Shown in pieces: positions 52,298 through 64,000 of a DNA stretch of 64,000 bases. The notes below the pieces were generated by a model. The model had not been told where the DNA came from, searched no databases, and saw only the letters and a list, made by a program, of their open reading frames with translations. The translations under genes were made by a program, and so were the position numbers. Source of the DNA: Nesterenkonia sp. E16_10 (lineage in GTDB: Bacteria > Actinomycetota > Actinomycetes > Actinomycetales > Micrococcaceae); contig NZ_JADPSA010000019.1 of the NCBI RefSeq assembly GCF_017347085.1, forward strand, positions 1 to 64,000, given 5' to 3'. Within the stretch, counting starts at the first letter, position 1. Every line of letters begins with the position of its first letter.

Positions 52298-54295
52298 CTA
52301 CCGCCGGGGCCGCAGCACCGGGATCAGATCATCGAGCACCGAGGCGTCCTCGATGGTGGAGGGCACCCGGGCCTGCTCGCCGTCGGCGATCTGTCGCATG
52401 GTCTTGCGCAGAATCTTGCCGGAGCGGGTCTTCGGCAGCGCGGCGACCACCGCGACCGTCTTGAAATCGGCCACCGGACCGATGTCCCGGCGCACCAGGG
52501 CGGTCAGCTCGGCCTGCAGCGTCTTCGGATCATCGGTGCGTCCGGACTTGAGCACCACGAAGCCAGAGGCGCGCTGGCCCTTGAGCTCATCCTGCAGCCC
52601 GATCACGGCGCATTCGGCGACCGCCGGGTGGGAGGCGACCACGGCTTCTATCGCTCCGGCCGAGAGCCGATGCCCGGCCACGTTGATCACGTCATCGGTG
52701 CGCCCCATCACGAAGAGGTAGCCCTCGGAATCCAGGTAGCCGGAGTCCCCGGTGGCGTAGAACCCGGGGAACGCCGCCAGGTAGGAGTCGATATAGCGCT
52801 GGTCATCACCCCAGAGCGTGGGCAGGGTGCCCGGGGGCATCGGCAGCCGCAGCGCGATGTTGCCCTCCTCCCCCGGTGGCAGCTCCTCGCCGGTGGCGTC
52901 GAGGATCACCACGTCGTAGCCGGCCATCGGCAGGGTGGCCGAGCCCTCCTTGACCGCGAGCGCCTCGATCCCCACCGGGTTGGCCGCGATCGGCCAGCCG
53001 GTCTCGGTCTGCCACCAGTTGTCGATCACCGGGACCTGCAGGGCCTCGGTGATCCAGCGCTGGGTGACCGGGTCCAACCGTTCCCCGGCGGCGTAGAGGT
53101 GCCGCAGCGAGGAGATGTCGTAGTCGGCGACCAGCGCGGCCTCCGGGTCGGTCTTGCGGATCGCGCGCAGCGCCGTGGGAGCGGTGAACAGCGCGGTGAC
53201 CCGGTGCTGCTGGATCATCCTCCAGAACGCGCCGGCGTCCGGGGTGCCCACCGGTTTGCCCTCGTAGAGCACCGTGGTCGCCCCGACCAGCAGCGGCCCG
53301 TAGACGATGAAGGAATGCCCGACCACCCACCCGACGTCGGAGGCGGTGAACATGGTCTCCCCCGGGCCGACGTCGTAGATCGCCTGCATCGACCAGCTCA
53401 GCGCGACGGCGGTGCCGCCCTGGTCCCGGACCACACCCTTGGGTCGGCCGGTGGTCCCGGAGGTGTAGAGGATGTAGAGCGGGTCCGTGGCGCGCACCGT
53501 GACGGGGGCGGCGGGCTGCGCCTGGGCGGAGCGCGCGGCCCAGTCGTGCCATGCCGCGGTACGATCCGCACTCTCCGTGCTCGCCGCGCTCGCCTGGTCT
53601 GCCGCTGAATCTGCGGGAGCTGCGGAACCTGGGGCATCTGAGGCATCAGCGGAACCCGAGGCGAACTCCTGCAGGCCGTGGACGAAGCCCTCGCGCTCCT
53701 GGACCACCACGTGGCGGACCCGGTGTGTGGCCAGGCGCAGCGCCTCGGCCACGGTGGGCAGGTACTCGACCTTCCGGGTGGGCTCGATGCCTCCGGTGGC
53801 GGTGAGCAGCACATCCGGCGAGGCGTCGTCGATGCGGGAGGCGAGTTCCTTGGCGGCGAACCCGCCGAAGACCACCGAGTGCACCGCGCCGATCCGGGCA
53901 CAGGCGAGCATCGCGATGGGGGCCTGCGGGATCATCGGCAGGTAGATGATGACTCGGTCCCCGGCGCCCACGCCGAGCTCGGTGAGCATCCCGGCACACT
54001 GGGCCACCTCGGCGGTGAGCTCCGCGTAGCTGTAGCGGTGCACGGTCCCGGTCACGGCGGAGTCATAGATCAGCGCGGTCTGGTCCCCGCGTCCGGCCTC
54101 CACGTGGCGGTCCAGGCAGTTGTAGCTCAGATTCAGCCTCGCGTCGGGGAACCAGCGGTAGATCGGCGCCGCGGAGTCATCCAGCGCGCGCTCCGGGGCG
54201 CGGTCCCAGTGGATCTGGTCGGCGGCGTCGAGCCAGAACTCCTCGCGCTCGGCCAGCGATCGGGCGTGCAGCTCGCGATAGGACGGACCGGTCAT
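52298..54295 (-). CDS. prpE: Propionyl-CoA synthetase (acyl-CoA synthetase)
   Basis: 665 aa, acetyl-CoA-synthetase-type adenylating enzyme. A3 motif YTSGTTGRPKGVVR, WWQTETGWP, YATGDSGYLDSEGY, and the C-terminal KTRSGKILRK with catalytic Lys. The DVGWVVGHSFIVYGPLL and GGxAAKELASRIDD parts are typical of propionate enzymes (PrpE/ACSS3) rather than Acs. Context with prpDBC supports propionate activation. Ala/Ser/Asp insert at about residues 220-250. ATG 54295 has AGGAG seven bases before; an ATG six codons earlier is possible. Confidence 0.87.
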   Translation of the reverse strand: MTGPSYRELHARSLAEREEFWLDAADQIHWDRAPERALDDSAAPIYRWFPDARLNLSYNCLDRHVEAGRGDQTALIYDSAVTGTVHRYSYAELTAEVAQCAGMLTELGVGAGDRVIIYLPMIPQAPIAMLACARIGAVHSVVFGGFAAKELASRIDDASPDVLLTATGGIEPTRKVEYLPTVAEALRLATHRVRHVVVQEREGFVHGLQEFASGSADASDAPGSAAPADSAADQASAASTESADRTAAWHDWAARSAQAQPAAPVTVRATDPLYILYTSGTTGRPKGVVRDQGGTAVALSWSMQAIYDVGPGETMFTASDVGWVVGHSFIVYGPLLVGATTVLYEGKPVGTPDAGAFWRMIQQHRVTALFTAPTALRAIRKTDPEAALVADYDISSLRHLYAAGERLDPVTQRWITEALQVPVIDNWWQTETGWPIAANPVGIEALAVKEGSATLPMAGYDVVILDATGEELPPGEEGNIALRLPMPPGTLPTLWGDDQRYIDSYLAAFPGFYATGDSGYLDSEGYLFVMGRTDDVINVAGHRLSAGAIEAVVASHPAVAECAVIGLQDELKGQRASGFVVLKSGRTDDPKTLQAELTALVRRDIGPVADFKTVAVVAALPKTRSGKILRKTMRQIADGEQARVPSTIEDASVLDDLIPVLRPRR

Positions 54296-54372
54296 GGGAA
54301 TGCTCCTGCTCATCGACGGGGAGGCGTGACACCTCCAAGGGTATGACCTGCCTCACAGAAGGTAAAGACCTA

Positions 54373-54380
54373 TGTATACA
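54373..54380. promoter_or_regulatory. GntR-type operator half pair, copy 1 (TGTATACA)
   Basis: Perfect 8-bp palindrome TGTATACA in the prpE-gntR divergent region, in a TATGTATACAG context. An identical palindrome lies 63 bp away, about six helical turns, in inverted context CTGTATACAAT. TGTATACA-like cores are typical FCD-type GntR sites. Confidence 0.6.
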
Positions 54381-54435
54381 GTTCTCTCGCGTTCACCGGA
54401 TTTTCACCCGGATCACTGTCTGGAGTCCGCATCGC

Positions 54436-54443
54436 TGTATACA
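54436..54443. promoter_or_regulatory. GntR-type operator half pair, copy 2 (TGTATACA)
   Basis: Second TGTATACA palindrome, 8 bp upstream of the gntR start. Binding here would repress gntR itself; with copy 1 it could also control prpE by looping. Confidence 0.6.
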
Positions 54444-54451
54444 ATGAAGGG

Positions 54452-55177
54452 ATGCGTGCCAGTGATCGTGCCTACGACACCCTGCGTCAGGAGATCCTCG
54501 ACGGGGTGCTGACCCCGGGGTCCCTGCTCGGCGAGGTCGAGCAGGCCGAGCGGCTCGGCCTCTCTCGCACCCCGCTGCGTGAGGCGCTGTCCCGGCTGAT
54601 CGCCGACGGCCTCGCCAGCCAGACCCGAGGGCGCGGCACGGTGGTCAGCTCGATCTCGGTGGCAGACGTGGACCTGCTCTTCGAGCTCCGGCTTCCGCTG
54701 GAGGTCCAGTCGGCGCGGCTCGCGGCAGAACGCGGAGACCCGGCTCGGTTCACCGCGCTCGCGGACCGCTTCACCGCCGCGGAGCAGACGCTTCGCGCGC
54801 GGCAGCGCGAGCGGGATCCGGCCCAGGCTGACGAGCGCTACTACGCGCTCACCGAAGAGCTGGACGAGGCGGTCTCCGAGGCGGTGGCCAATCCCTACCT
54901 GAGTCTGGCCCTGCGCAGCATGCGCGCTCACCTGGTCCGGGCCCGCAGGCTGTCTCAGCACGCACCGGAACGGCTGGCGGCCTCGGCCCGGGAGCACCGC
55001 GAGGTGTGCGCCGCCATCGCCTCCGGGGACCCCGAGACCGCTGGCGCCGCGATGCTGATCCATCTGCGCCGCAGCCTCGCCTACATCACCGCCCAGCACG
55101 AGACCGCTCAGCACGAGACACCCCAGCACCAGACCGCCCAACACGCCACCGCACAACACAGCAGCACCGACGCCTGA
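54452..55177 (+). CDS. GntR-family regulator, FCD type
   Basis: 241 aa. Winged HTH at residues 1-70 ([39 protein letters not shown]) and an all-helical FCD ligand domain (about 80-215) with the metal/acid-binding residues Asp, His ([19 protein letters not shown]). The last 25 residues repeat a Q-H-E/Q-T-A unit. Divergent from prpE and 25 bp upstream of prpD, so likely the prp regulator, with a propionate-pathway ligand. Confidence 0.88.
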   Translation: MRASDRAYDTLRQEILDGVLTPGSLLGEVEQAERLGLSRTPLREALSRLIADGLASQTRGRGTVVSSISVADVDLLFELRLPLEVQSARLAAERGDPARFTALADRFTAAEQTLRARQRERDPAQADERYYALTEELDEAVSEAVANPYLSLALRSMRAHLVRARRLSQHAPERLAASAREHREVCAAIASGDPETAGAAMLIHLRRSLAYITAQHETAQHETPQHQTAQHATAQHSSTDA

Positions 55178-55202
55178 CACCGAATCGAGAGGAACCACCA
55201 GC

Positions 55203-56720
55203 ATGATCACGCATAACGTACGGGTCTACCGCAGCGACGAGAACCTTCCCCGGGCCGACCAGCTCGCCTGGAAGATCGCCCAGGTCGCCGTCGACCCTGT
55301 GGAGGTGGATGCGGAGGTCACCGAGATGGTGATCAACCGGATCATCGACAATGCCTCGGTGGCGGTGGCCTCGCTGAACCGGGCCCCGATCATCGCCGCG
55401 CGCGCCCAGGCGCTGGACCATTCGGTCTCCGCCAACGGTTCCGGTGCCTCCATCTTCGGCATCGAGACGAAGACCAGCCCCGAGTGGGCCGCCTGGGCCA
55501 ACGGTGTCGCGGTCCGCGAGCTGGATTATCACGACACCTTCCTGGCCGCCGAGTACTCCCACCCCGGGGACAACATCCCCGCCGTGCTGGCCGCGGCCCA
55601 GCACACCGGAGCCTCCGGTCCGGAGCTGATCCGCGGCATCGCCACCGGCTACGAGATCCAGGTGGACCTAGTCAAGGCGATCTCGCTGCACAAGCACAAG
55701 ATCGACCATGTGGCGCACCTCGGACCCTCCGCCGCGGCCGGCATCGGCACCCTGCTCGATCTCGACGCCGAGACGATCTTCCAGGCCGTGGGCCAGGCGC
55801 TGCACACCACCACCGCGACCCGGCAGTCCCGCAAGGGCGAGATCTCCACCTGGAAGGCCCACGCGCCGGCCTTTGCGGCGAAGATGGCCGTGGAATCCGT
55901 GGACCGCGCGATGCGCGGGCAGACCTCCCCGGTACCGATCTACGAAGGCGAAGACGGAGTCATCGCCTGGCTGCTCGACGGCCCGGAGGCCTCCTACGAG
56001 GTCCCGCTGCCCGAGCGCGGAGAGTCCAAGCGCGCGATCCTGGACACCTATACCAAGGAGCACTCCGCGGAGTACCAGGCGCAGGCCTGGATCGATCTGG
56101 CTCGCCGGCTGCATCACGCCCACCCGCAGGTCACCGACCCTGCGCAGGTGGACTCGGTGCTGATCCGCACCAGCCATCACACCCACTACGTGATCGGCTC
56201 CGGAGCGAACGACCCGCAGAAGTACGATCCCACCGCCTCCCGCGAGACGCTGGACCACTCCATCCCCTATATCTTCACCGTGGCGCTGCAGGACGGCGCC
56301 TGGCACCACGTGGACTCCTACACCCCGGAGCGCGCCCAGCGCGAAGACACCGTCGCGCTCTGGCACAAGGTCACCACCGAGGAGGACCCGGAGTGGACCC
56401 GGCGGTACCACTCCACCGATATCGCGGAGAAGGCCTTCGGCGGGTCCGTGGAGATCCGGCTGCACACCGGCGAGGTGATCACCGATGAGATCGCCGTCGC
56501 CGACGCCCACCCGCTGGGCGCCAGGCCCTTCGCCCGGGAGCAGTACATCGCGAAGTTCCGCACCCTGGCGGAGGGCGTGATCGCCGAGGCGGAGATCGAG
56601 CGCTTCCTCGGCGCGGCCGAGGGCCTGGAGACGATCCCGGCCGGTCAGCTCGATCAGCTCAACATCTTCGCGGCCACCGGGGTCATCGACCTCCACGCCG
56701 CACCGAAGGGACTGTTCTAA
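55203..56720 (+). CDS. prpD: 2-Methylcitrate dehydratase
   Basis: 505-aa MmgE/PrpD-family enzyme that converts 2-methylcitrate to 2-methyl-cis-aconitate. [22 protein letters not shown] and [20 protein letters not shown] are classic PrpD segments; the later [18 protein letters not shown] supports it. AGAGGAACC-type ribosome site before ATG. Followed after 3 bp by prpB. Confidence 0.95.
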   Translation: MITHNVRVYRSDENLPRADQLAWKIAQVAVDPVEVDAEVTEMVINRIIDNASVAVASLNRAPIIAARAQALDHSVSANGSGASIFGIETKTSPEWAAWANGVAVRELDYHDTFLAAEYSHPGDNIPAVLAAAQHTGASGPELIRGIATGYEIQVDLVKAISLHKHKIDHVAHLGPSAAAGIGTLLDLDAETIFQAVGQALHTTTATRQSRKGEISTWKAHAPAFAAKMAVESVDRAMRGQTSPVPIYEGEDGVIAWLLDGPEASYEVPLPERGESKRAILDTYTKEHSAEYQAQAWIDLARRLHHAHPQVTDPAQVDSVLIRTSHHTHYVIGSGANDPQKYDPTASRETLDHSIPYIFTVALQDGAWHHVDSYTPERAQREDTVALWHKVTTEEDPEWTRRYHSTDIAEKAFGGSVEIRLHTGEVITDEIAVADAHPLGARPFAREQYIAKFRTLAEGVIAEAEIERFLGAAEGLETIPAGQLDQLNIFAATGVIDLHAAPKGLF

Positions 56721-56723
56721 GCC

Positions 56724-57641
56724 ATGCTGTATTCCACCATCACCCCCGCGCAGAAGCGGATCGATCTGCGCGCCATGCTCACCCCCGGGGCGGCGCGCCA
56801 GTTCCCGGGCACCTTCACCCCGCTCTCGGCCCCGCTGATCGAACAGAAGGGCTTCGACGGGATCTACATCTCCGGCGCGGTCCTGGCCAACGAGCTGGGC
56901 CTGCCCGATATCGGACTGACCACGCTCAGCGAGGTCGCCCAGCGGGCCGGGCAGATCGCCCGGGCCACAAATCTGCCGGCCCTGGTCGACGCCGATACCG
57001 GATTCGGCGAACCGATGAACGTGGCGCGCTCGGTCCAGGAGCTCGAGGACGCCGGACTCGCGGGCTGCCATATCGAGGACCAGTTCAACCCCAAGCGCTG
57101 CGGACACCTGGACGGGAAGAACCTGGTGGACCTGGAGACCGCCACCAAGCGGGTGGCTGCGGCCGCCCGCGGACGCCGTGATGAGAACTTCCTGATCATG
57201 GCGCGCACCGACCTGCGCGCCGTCGAAGGTCTCGACGCCGCGATCGAGCGGGCCAAGGCCCTGGTCGACGCCGGAGCCGACGCGATCTTCCCGGAGGCGA
57301 TGAAGGACCTCAGCGAGTTCGCCGCGGTCTGCGCCGCGGTGGATGTCCCTGTACTCGCGAACATGACCGAGTTCGGGAAGTCCCCGCTGTTCACCCGCGA
57401 TCAGCTCGCCGAGACCGGGGTCGCCATGGTGATCTATCCGGTGACCTCGCTTCGCTCGGCCATGGGCGCGATCGAACGCACGCTGGACACCCTGGCCGCT
57501 GAAGGTTCCCAGGAGGCCGCAGTGGATCAGATGATGACCCGAGCACGGCTCTACGATCTGGTCGACTATGAGGGGTACAACGCCTTCGACACCGGGATCT
57601 TCAATTTCGACGTCCCTGACGTGCACGAGCTGAACACCTAG
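56724..57641 (+). CDS. prpB: Methylisocitrate lyase
   Basis: 305-aa isocitrate-lyase superfamily enzyme; splits 2-methylisocitrate into pyruvate and succinate. DADTGFGEPMNVARSV (Mg2+ site), EDQFNPKRCGHLDGKNLV with the catalytic Cys in KRCGH, and RTDLRAVEGLDAAIERA. Operonic with prpD and prpC. Confidence 0.96.
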   Translation: MLYSTITPAQKRIDLRAMLTPGAARQFPGTFTPLSAPLIEQKGFDGIYISGAVLANELGLPDIGLTTLSEVAQRAGQIARATNLPALVDADTGFGEPMNVARSVQELEDAGLAGCHIEDQFNPKRCGHLDGKNLVDLETATKRVAAAARGRRDENFLIMARTDLRAVEGLDAAIERAKALVDAGADAIFPEAMKDLSEFAAVCAAVDVPVLANMTEFGKSPLFTRDQLAETGVAMVIYPVTSLRSAMGAIERTLDTLAAEGSQEAAVDQMMTRARLYDLVDYEGYNAFDTGIFNFDVPDVHELNT

Positions 57642-57671
57642 AGACCCCGCAATGACCCGAGGAGGTCACGC

Positions 57672-58805
57672 ATGACCGAGCAGATCTATAAGGGACTGGC
57701 CGGTGTGGTCGCAGATCACACCGCCGTCTCGAAGGTGAACCCGGAATCGAACTCGCTGCTCTACCGGGGCTACCCGGTGCAGGAGCTGGCCGCGGCACTG
57801 TCCTTCGAGGAGGTGGCGCTGCTGCTCTGGAACGGCGAGCTGCCCAGCTCTGCGGAGAAGCAGGAGTTCCTCGACTTCGAACGCTCCCACCGCGCGCTGG
57901 ACCCCCGGGTCCGCTCCGCGATCGACCTGCTGCCCCTGGACTGCCACCCGATGGACGTCGGGCGCACCGCGGTCTCGGTGCTCGGCGCGAACCACCCGCT
58001 CTCGGAGGACTCCTCACCAGAGGCGGAGCTGACCAAGGCCAAGGAGCTCTTCGCCGTCTTCCCGGCCGTGGTCGCCTATGACCAGCGTCGTCGGCGGGGC
58101 CTGGAGCTGGTCGAGCCGCGCCAGGATCTGGATTATTCACAGAACTTCCTCTGGATGACCTTCGGCGAGGAGGCCCCCGAGGAGGTGGTCGATGCCTTCC
58201 GGGTCTCGATGGTGCTCTACGCGGAGCACTCCTTCAACGCCTCCACCTTCACCGCCCGGGTGGTGACCTCCACCCTGGCGGACCTGCACTCGGCGGTCAC
58301 CGCGGCGATCGGCGCGCTCAAGGGCCCGCTGCATGGCGGCGCCAACGAGGCGGTGATGCACACCTTCGAGGAGATCGGCATCGATCCGGCCGAGACCCGA
58401 GAGGACGCCGCGGCCCGGGCCAAAGCCTGGATGGAGCAGGCGCTTGCGGAGAAGCGCAAGGTGATGGGCTTCGGCCACCGGGTCTATAAGTCCGGGGACT
58501 CCCGGGTGCCGACCATGAAGCAGGCGCTGGACGCGATGGTGGAGTACTACGGCCGCGGGGAACTGATGGGCCTCTACGACGGGCTCGAGTCCGCGATGGG
58601 TGAGGCCAAGAACATCCTGCCGAATCTGGACTACCCCGCCGGGCCGACCTATCACCTGATGGGCTTCGACACCGAGATGTTCACCCCGCTGTTCATCGCC
58701 GCGCGGATCACCGGCTGGACGGCGCATATCGCCGAACAGCGCGCGAACAACGCGCTGATCCGTCCGCTGAGCGCCTATAACGGACCGGACGAGCGCCACC
58801 TCTGA
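57672..58805 (+). CDS. prpC: 2-Methylcitrate synthase
   Basis: 377-aa citrate synthase family. IYKGLAGVVADHTAVSKVNP at the N-terminus, GPLHGGANEAVMHTFEEIG, GFGHRVYKSGDSRV and YHLMGFDTEMFTPLF with the catalytic His/Asp. The N-terminus and operon support methylcitrate rather than citrate synthase. AGGAGG ribosome site before ATG. Followed by a terminator hairpin. Confidence 0.94.
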   Translation: MTEQIYKGLAGVVADHTAVSKVNPESNSLLYRGYPVQELAAALSFEEVALLLWNGELPSSAEKQEFLDFERSHRALDPRVRSAIDLLPLDCHPMDVGRTAVSVLGANHPLSEDSSPEAELTKAKELFAVFPAVVAYDQRRRRGLELVEPRQDLDYSQNFLWMTFGEEAPEEVVDAFRVSMVLYAEHSFNASTFTARVVTSTLADLHSAVTAAIGALKGPLHGGANEAVMHTFEEIGIDPAETREDAAARAKAWMEQALAEKRKVMGFGHRVYKSGDSRVPTMKQALDAMVEYYGRGELMGLYDGLESAMGEAKNILPNLDYPAGPTYHLMGFDTEMFTPLFIAARITGWTAHIAEQRANNALIRPLSAYNGPDERHL

Positions 58806-58811
58806 GGGACC

Positions 58812-58834
58812 GCCTCGAGGAGCCCCCTCGAGGC
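58812..58834 (+). terminator. Terminator hairpin after prpC
   Basis: GCCTCGAGG and CCTCGAGGC make a perfect 9-bp stem with a 5-nt loop, seven bases after the prpC stop. No T-run follows, as is common in high-GC Actinobacteria. Confidence 0.6.
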
Positions 58835-58844
58835 ACCCCCGTCC

Positions 58845-58905
58845 TGGGGCGCTAACGGGTGGAACGGTGCGCGAAACAGGCGTCATTCCACCCGTTGTCG
58901 CCCCA
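58845..58905. repeat. Large inverted repeat between prpC and xerD
   Basis: Two 20-bp arms (58845-58864 and 58886-58905) pair with two mismatches: TGGGGCG..AACGGGTGGAA with TTCCACCCGTT..CGCCCCA. The 21-bp loop begins CGGTGCGCGAAAC. It lies after the prpC terminator and 25 bp from the xerD stop. Could be a bidirectional terminator for xerD or a small palindromic repeat element. Confidence 0.6.
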
Positions 58906-58930
58906 CAGACGCCGTTCGTCGGGCGCGCGT

Positions 58931-60019
58931 CTAGCGGGCGCGCGGGTGGGCGGTGGCGTAGCTCTCCTGCAGCGCCTCGGCGGTGACCTTCGTGTAGATC
59001 TGCGTGGTGGTCACCGAGGCGTGGCCCAGCATCTCCTGGACCAGTCGGATCCCGGCGCCGCCTTCGAGCAGGTGGGTGGCGCAGGAATGGCGCAGCGTGT
59101 GCGGGGAGACCTCCTGGGTGATCTCCGCGGCGGCGGCGTGGGTCTGCAGCACGGTCCAGGCCGACTGCCGGGAGAGCCTGCCGCCGAGTTTGTTCAGGAA
59201 CAGCCCGGGCGACGGCGCGCGGCCTCCGATCCGCGCGGCCAGGCCCGGCCGGCCGGCGGTGAGATAGTCGTTGATCGCCTGCTGGGCATAGCGCCCGACC
59301 GGGACCATCCGCTGCTTATCGCCCTTGCCGGTCACCCGCACGATCACCAGCCCATCTGTCCCGCCCGACCCATCCGTCCCGCCCGGCGCGGCTGGCGAGC
59401 CCGGCCCTGGGTCGGCGGCATCGACCGGTGCCGCGCGGATCTCGTGGATGTCATCGACGTCCAGGCTCACCGCCTCGGTGATCCGCGCGCCGGTGGCGTA
59501 GAGGAACTCCAGCAGCGCCCGATCCCGGCGGCCCAGCTCGGTGTCTCGGCTGGGCGCGTCGAGCAGGCGGGTCACCTCGTCCACGCTGAGCGCCTTGGGC
59601 AGGGACTGGCGCGGCTTGGGTGCGGCGACGTGTTTGGCCGGGTCGTGAGTGGTCCGGCCCTCCCCCGCCCAATACCGGTGTGCTCCGCGCACCGAGGCCA
59701 GCACTCGGGCCATCGAGCGCTGGGACAGGGCCGAGCCGCCGTCGTCGCCGGTGCTCAGCCGCTGCAGGAAGTCCGCGATCAGGGTCTCGTCGATTCCGCG
59801 CAGCGCGGTGATCTCGCGCTCGAGCAGGAAAGCCCCATAGCGCAGCAGGTCGTTGCGGTAGGACCTGAGCGTGTTCGCCGCAGACCCGCGCTCGATCCTC
59901 AGGTGGGTGAGGTAGTCCTCGATCTCGGCCCCCACAGACGAGGACGGCACCTCCGCGCGTCGTCGGAGGTGCCGTTCCCGTGCCGAATCAGGAGCGGCGG
60001 AACCGTCCTGGTCGGCCAT
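58931..60019 (-). CDS. xerD: Tyrosine recombinase XerD
   Basis: 362 aa. SAM-like N-domain (about 28-125), then the catalytic domain: Arg in [25 protein letters not shown] (His-x-x-Arg), [15 protein letters not shown] (His/Trp position and nucleophile Tyr). Resolves chromosome dimers. A Pro/Gly/Ala/Asp insert ([11 protein letters not shown]) lies in the strand region at about residues 205-230. ATG 60019 follows pyrG by 4 bp. Confidence 0.93.
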   Translation of the reverse strand: MADQDGSAAPDSARERHLRRRAEVPSSSVGAEIEDYLTHLRIERGSAANTLRSYRNDLLRYGAFLLEREITALRGIDETLIADFLQRLSTGDDGGSALSQRSMARVLASVRGAHRYWAGEGRTTHDPAKHVAAPKPRQSLPKALSVDEVTRLLDAPSRDTELGRRDRALLEFLYATGARITEAVSLDVDDIHEIRAAPVDAADPGPGSPAAPGGTDGSGGTDGLVIVRVTGKGDKQRMVPVGRYAQQAINDYLTAGRPGLAARIGGRAPSPGLFLNKLGGRLSRQSAWTVLQTHAAAAEITQEVSPHTLRHSCATHLLEGGAGIRLVQEMLGHASVTTTQIYTKVTAEALQESYATAHPRAR

Positions 60020-60023
60020 GGCT

Positions 60024-63639
<3,616 letters not shown>

Positions 63640-63643
<4 letters not shown>

Positions 63644-64000
63644 CGCTTCGCCACCTCTCCGCGGTGGAACGCGTCGGGGGTCTCGACCTGGTTGGCCGGG
63701 TCCACGGGTCCGCGCCAGCCGCTGGTGGGCAGGTTGAACTTGTCGACGAGGCGTTCGGAGAAGGGGGTCTGGTGCACCCTGGCCAGCAGCACCGGTTCGG
63801 CGGAGCGGGTGACCTCCACCCGGGAGCCTGGGGGCAGCTCCATGAAGCGGCGGCCGTCGCACCAGAGCACGCCTTGTTCGTCCTCGCGCTGCAGGACCTC
63901 CACGGCCATGATGGAGTCGGGATCGGTCACCAGCGGGCGGGCGAACAGCGCGTGGGCGGAGATCGGCACCATCACCAGGGCCTGGACCTCGGGCCAGACC
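63640..64000 (-). CDS. nadK: NAD kinase, C-terminal part
   Basis: The window ends inside the gene; 119 C-terminal residues are seen. VMVPISAHALFARPLVTDPDS is the conserved C-terminal block of ATP-NAD kinases (normally P-I-x-x-H-x-L-x-x-R-P-L/V-V). The following beta strands (VEVLQRED, WCDGRRFMELPPGSRVEVT) complete the fold. Makes NADP+. It precedes recN as in other Actinobacteria. Confidence 0.93.

Noticed and set aside
52298-54295. Acetyl-CoA synthetase (acs)
   Set aside because: The enzyme could be Acs-like, but divergent gntR and adjacent prpDBC, plus the GGFAAKELASRIDD pattern, favour propionyl-CoA synthetase.
55668-57626. 652-codon minus-strand frame opposite prpD/prpB
   Set aside because: Antisense shadow; prpD and prpB match their families throughout.

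Overview
The window is high-GC DNA from an actinobacterium. Gene content and order point to the Micrococcales, and the family Micrococcaceae is my best guess (a Nesterenkonia-like organism is possible; this is inference, not a database match). Supporting context is the argS-lysA start, the nadK-recN-pyrG-xerD block, the parA-scpA-scpB-rluB-tyrA-cmk-der block, many GTG starts with 1-4 bp overlaps, and S-box and LexA-type control elements of actinobacterial style.

Layout. 1-4.5 kb: lysA (broken at both ends as read here), argS, a LysE-type exporter and a divergent LysR regulator. 4.5-9 kb: an ArsR/AHSA1/glyoxalase operon, small membrane proteins, a voltage-sensor-like membrane protein, an HD hydrolase, tRNA-Arg(CCG) and a heme-degrading monooxygenase. 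9-15 kb: gamma-glutamyltransferase, an intein-containing radical SAM protein behind a LexA-like box, a YeiH transporter and tgt. 15-20 kb: an OafA-type acyltransferase, then an S-box (SAM) riboswitch controlling an OsmC-like protein and a sodium:solute symporter. 20-29 kb: prfC, an alcohol dehydrogenase, a hydrolase, GNAT, a methyltransferase, a cupin regulator and small or lipoprotein genes. 29-33 kb: an NAD operon (NrtR-like regulator, nadA, nadC, cysteine desulfurase) without nadB. 34.2 kb: aldo/keto reductase and tRNA-Pro(GGG).

34.46-38.56 kb is a lower-GC genomic island inserted in the 3' half of tRNA-Pro and flanked by a 24-bp direct repeat. It carries a two-TM/GAF-like protein with a 48-aa basic partner, a frameshifted gene, and a convergent, 3'-overlapping sce7725-like (beta protein)/sce7726-like (PD-(D/E)XK nuclease-like) pair. 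This is the best candidate for an uncharacterised, possibly defensive, system. No integrase is visible.

38.6-44.4 kb: a solute-binding lipoprotein, a DrrAB-type ABC exporter, a thioesterase and a beta-lactamase-fold lipoprotein. 44.5-51.4 kb: the chromosome-segregation and translation block der-cmk-tyrA-rluB-scpB-scpA-parA (all minus). 51.5-58.9 kb: a TRIC channel and the propionate (methylcitrate) module prpE, gntR, prpD, prpB, prpC, sitting between parA and xerD, which are normally close. 58.9-64 kb: xerD, pyrG, recN and nadK (all minus). Several housekeeping proteins here carry low-complexity Ala/Asp/Pro/Gly or Gln/His tracts with repetitive coding DNA.
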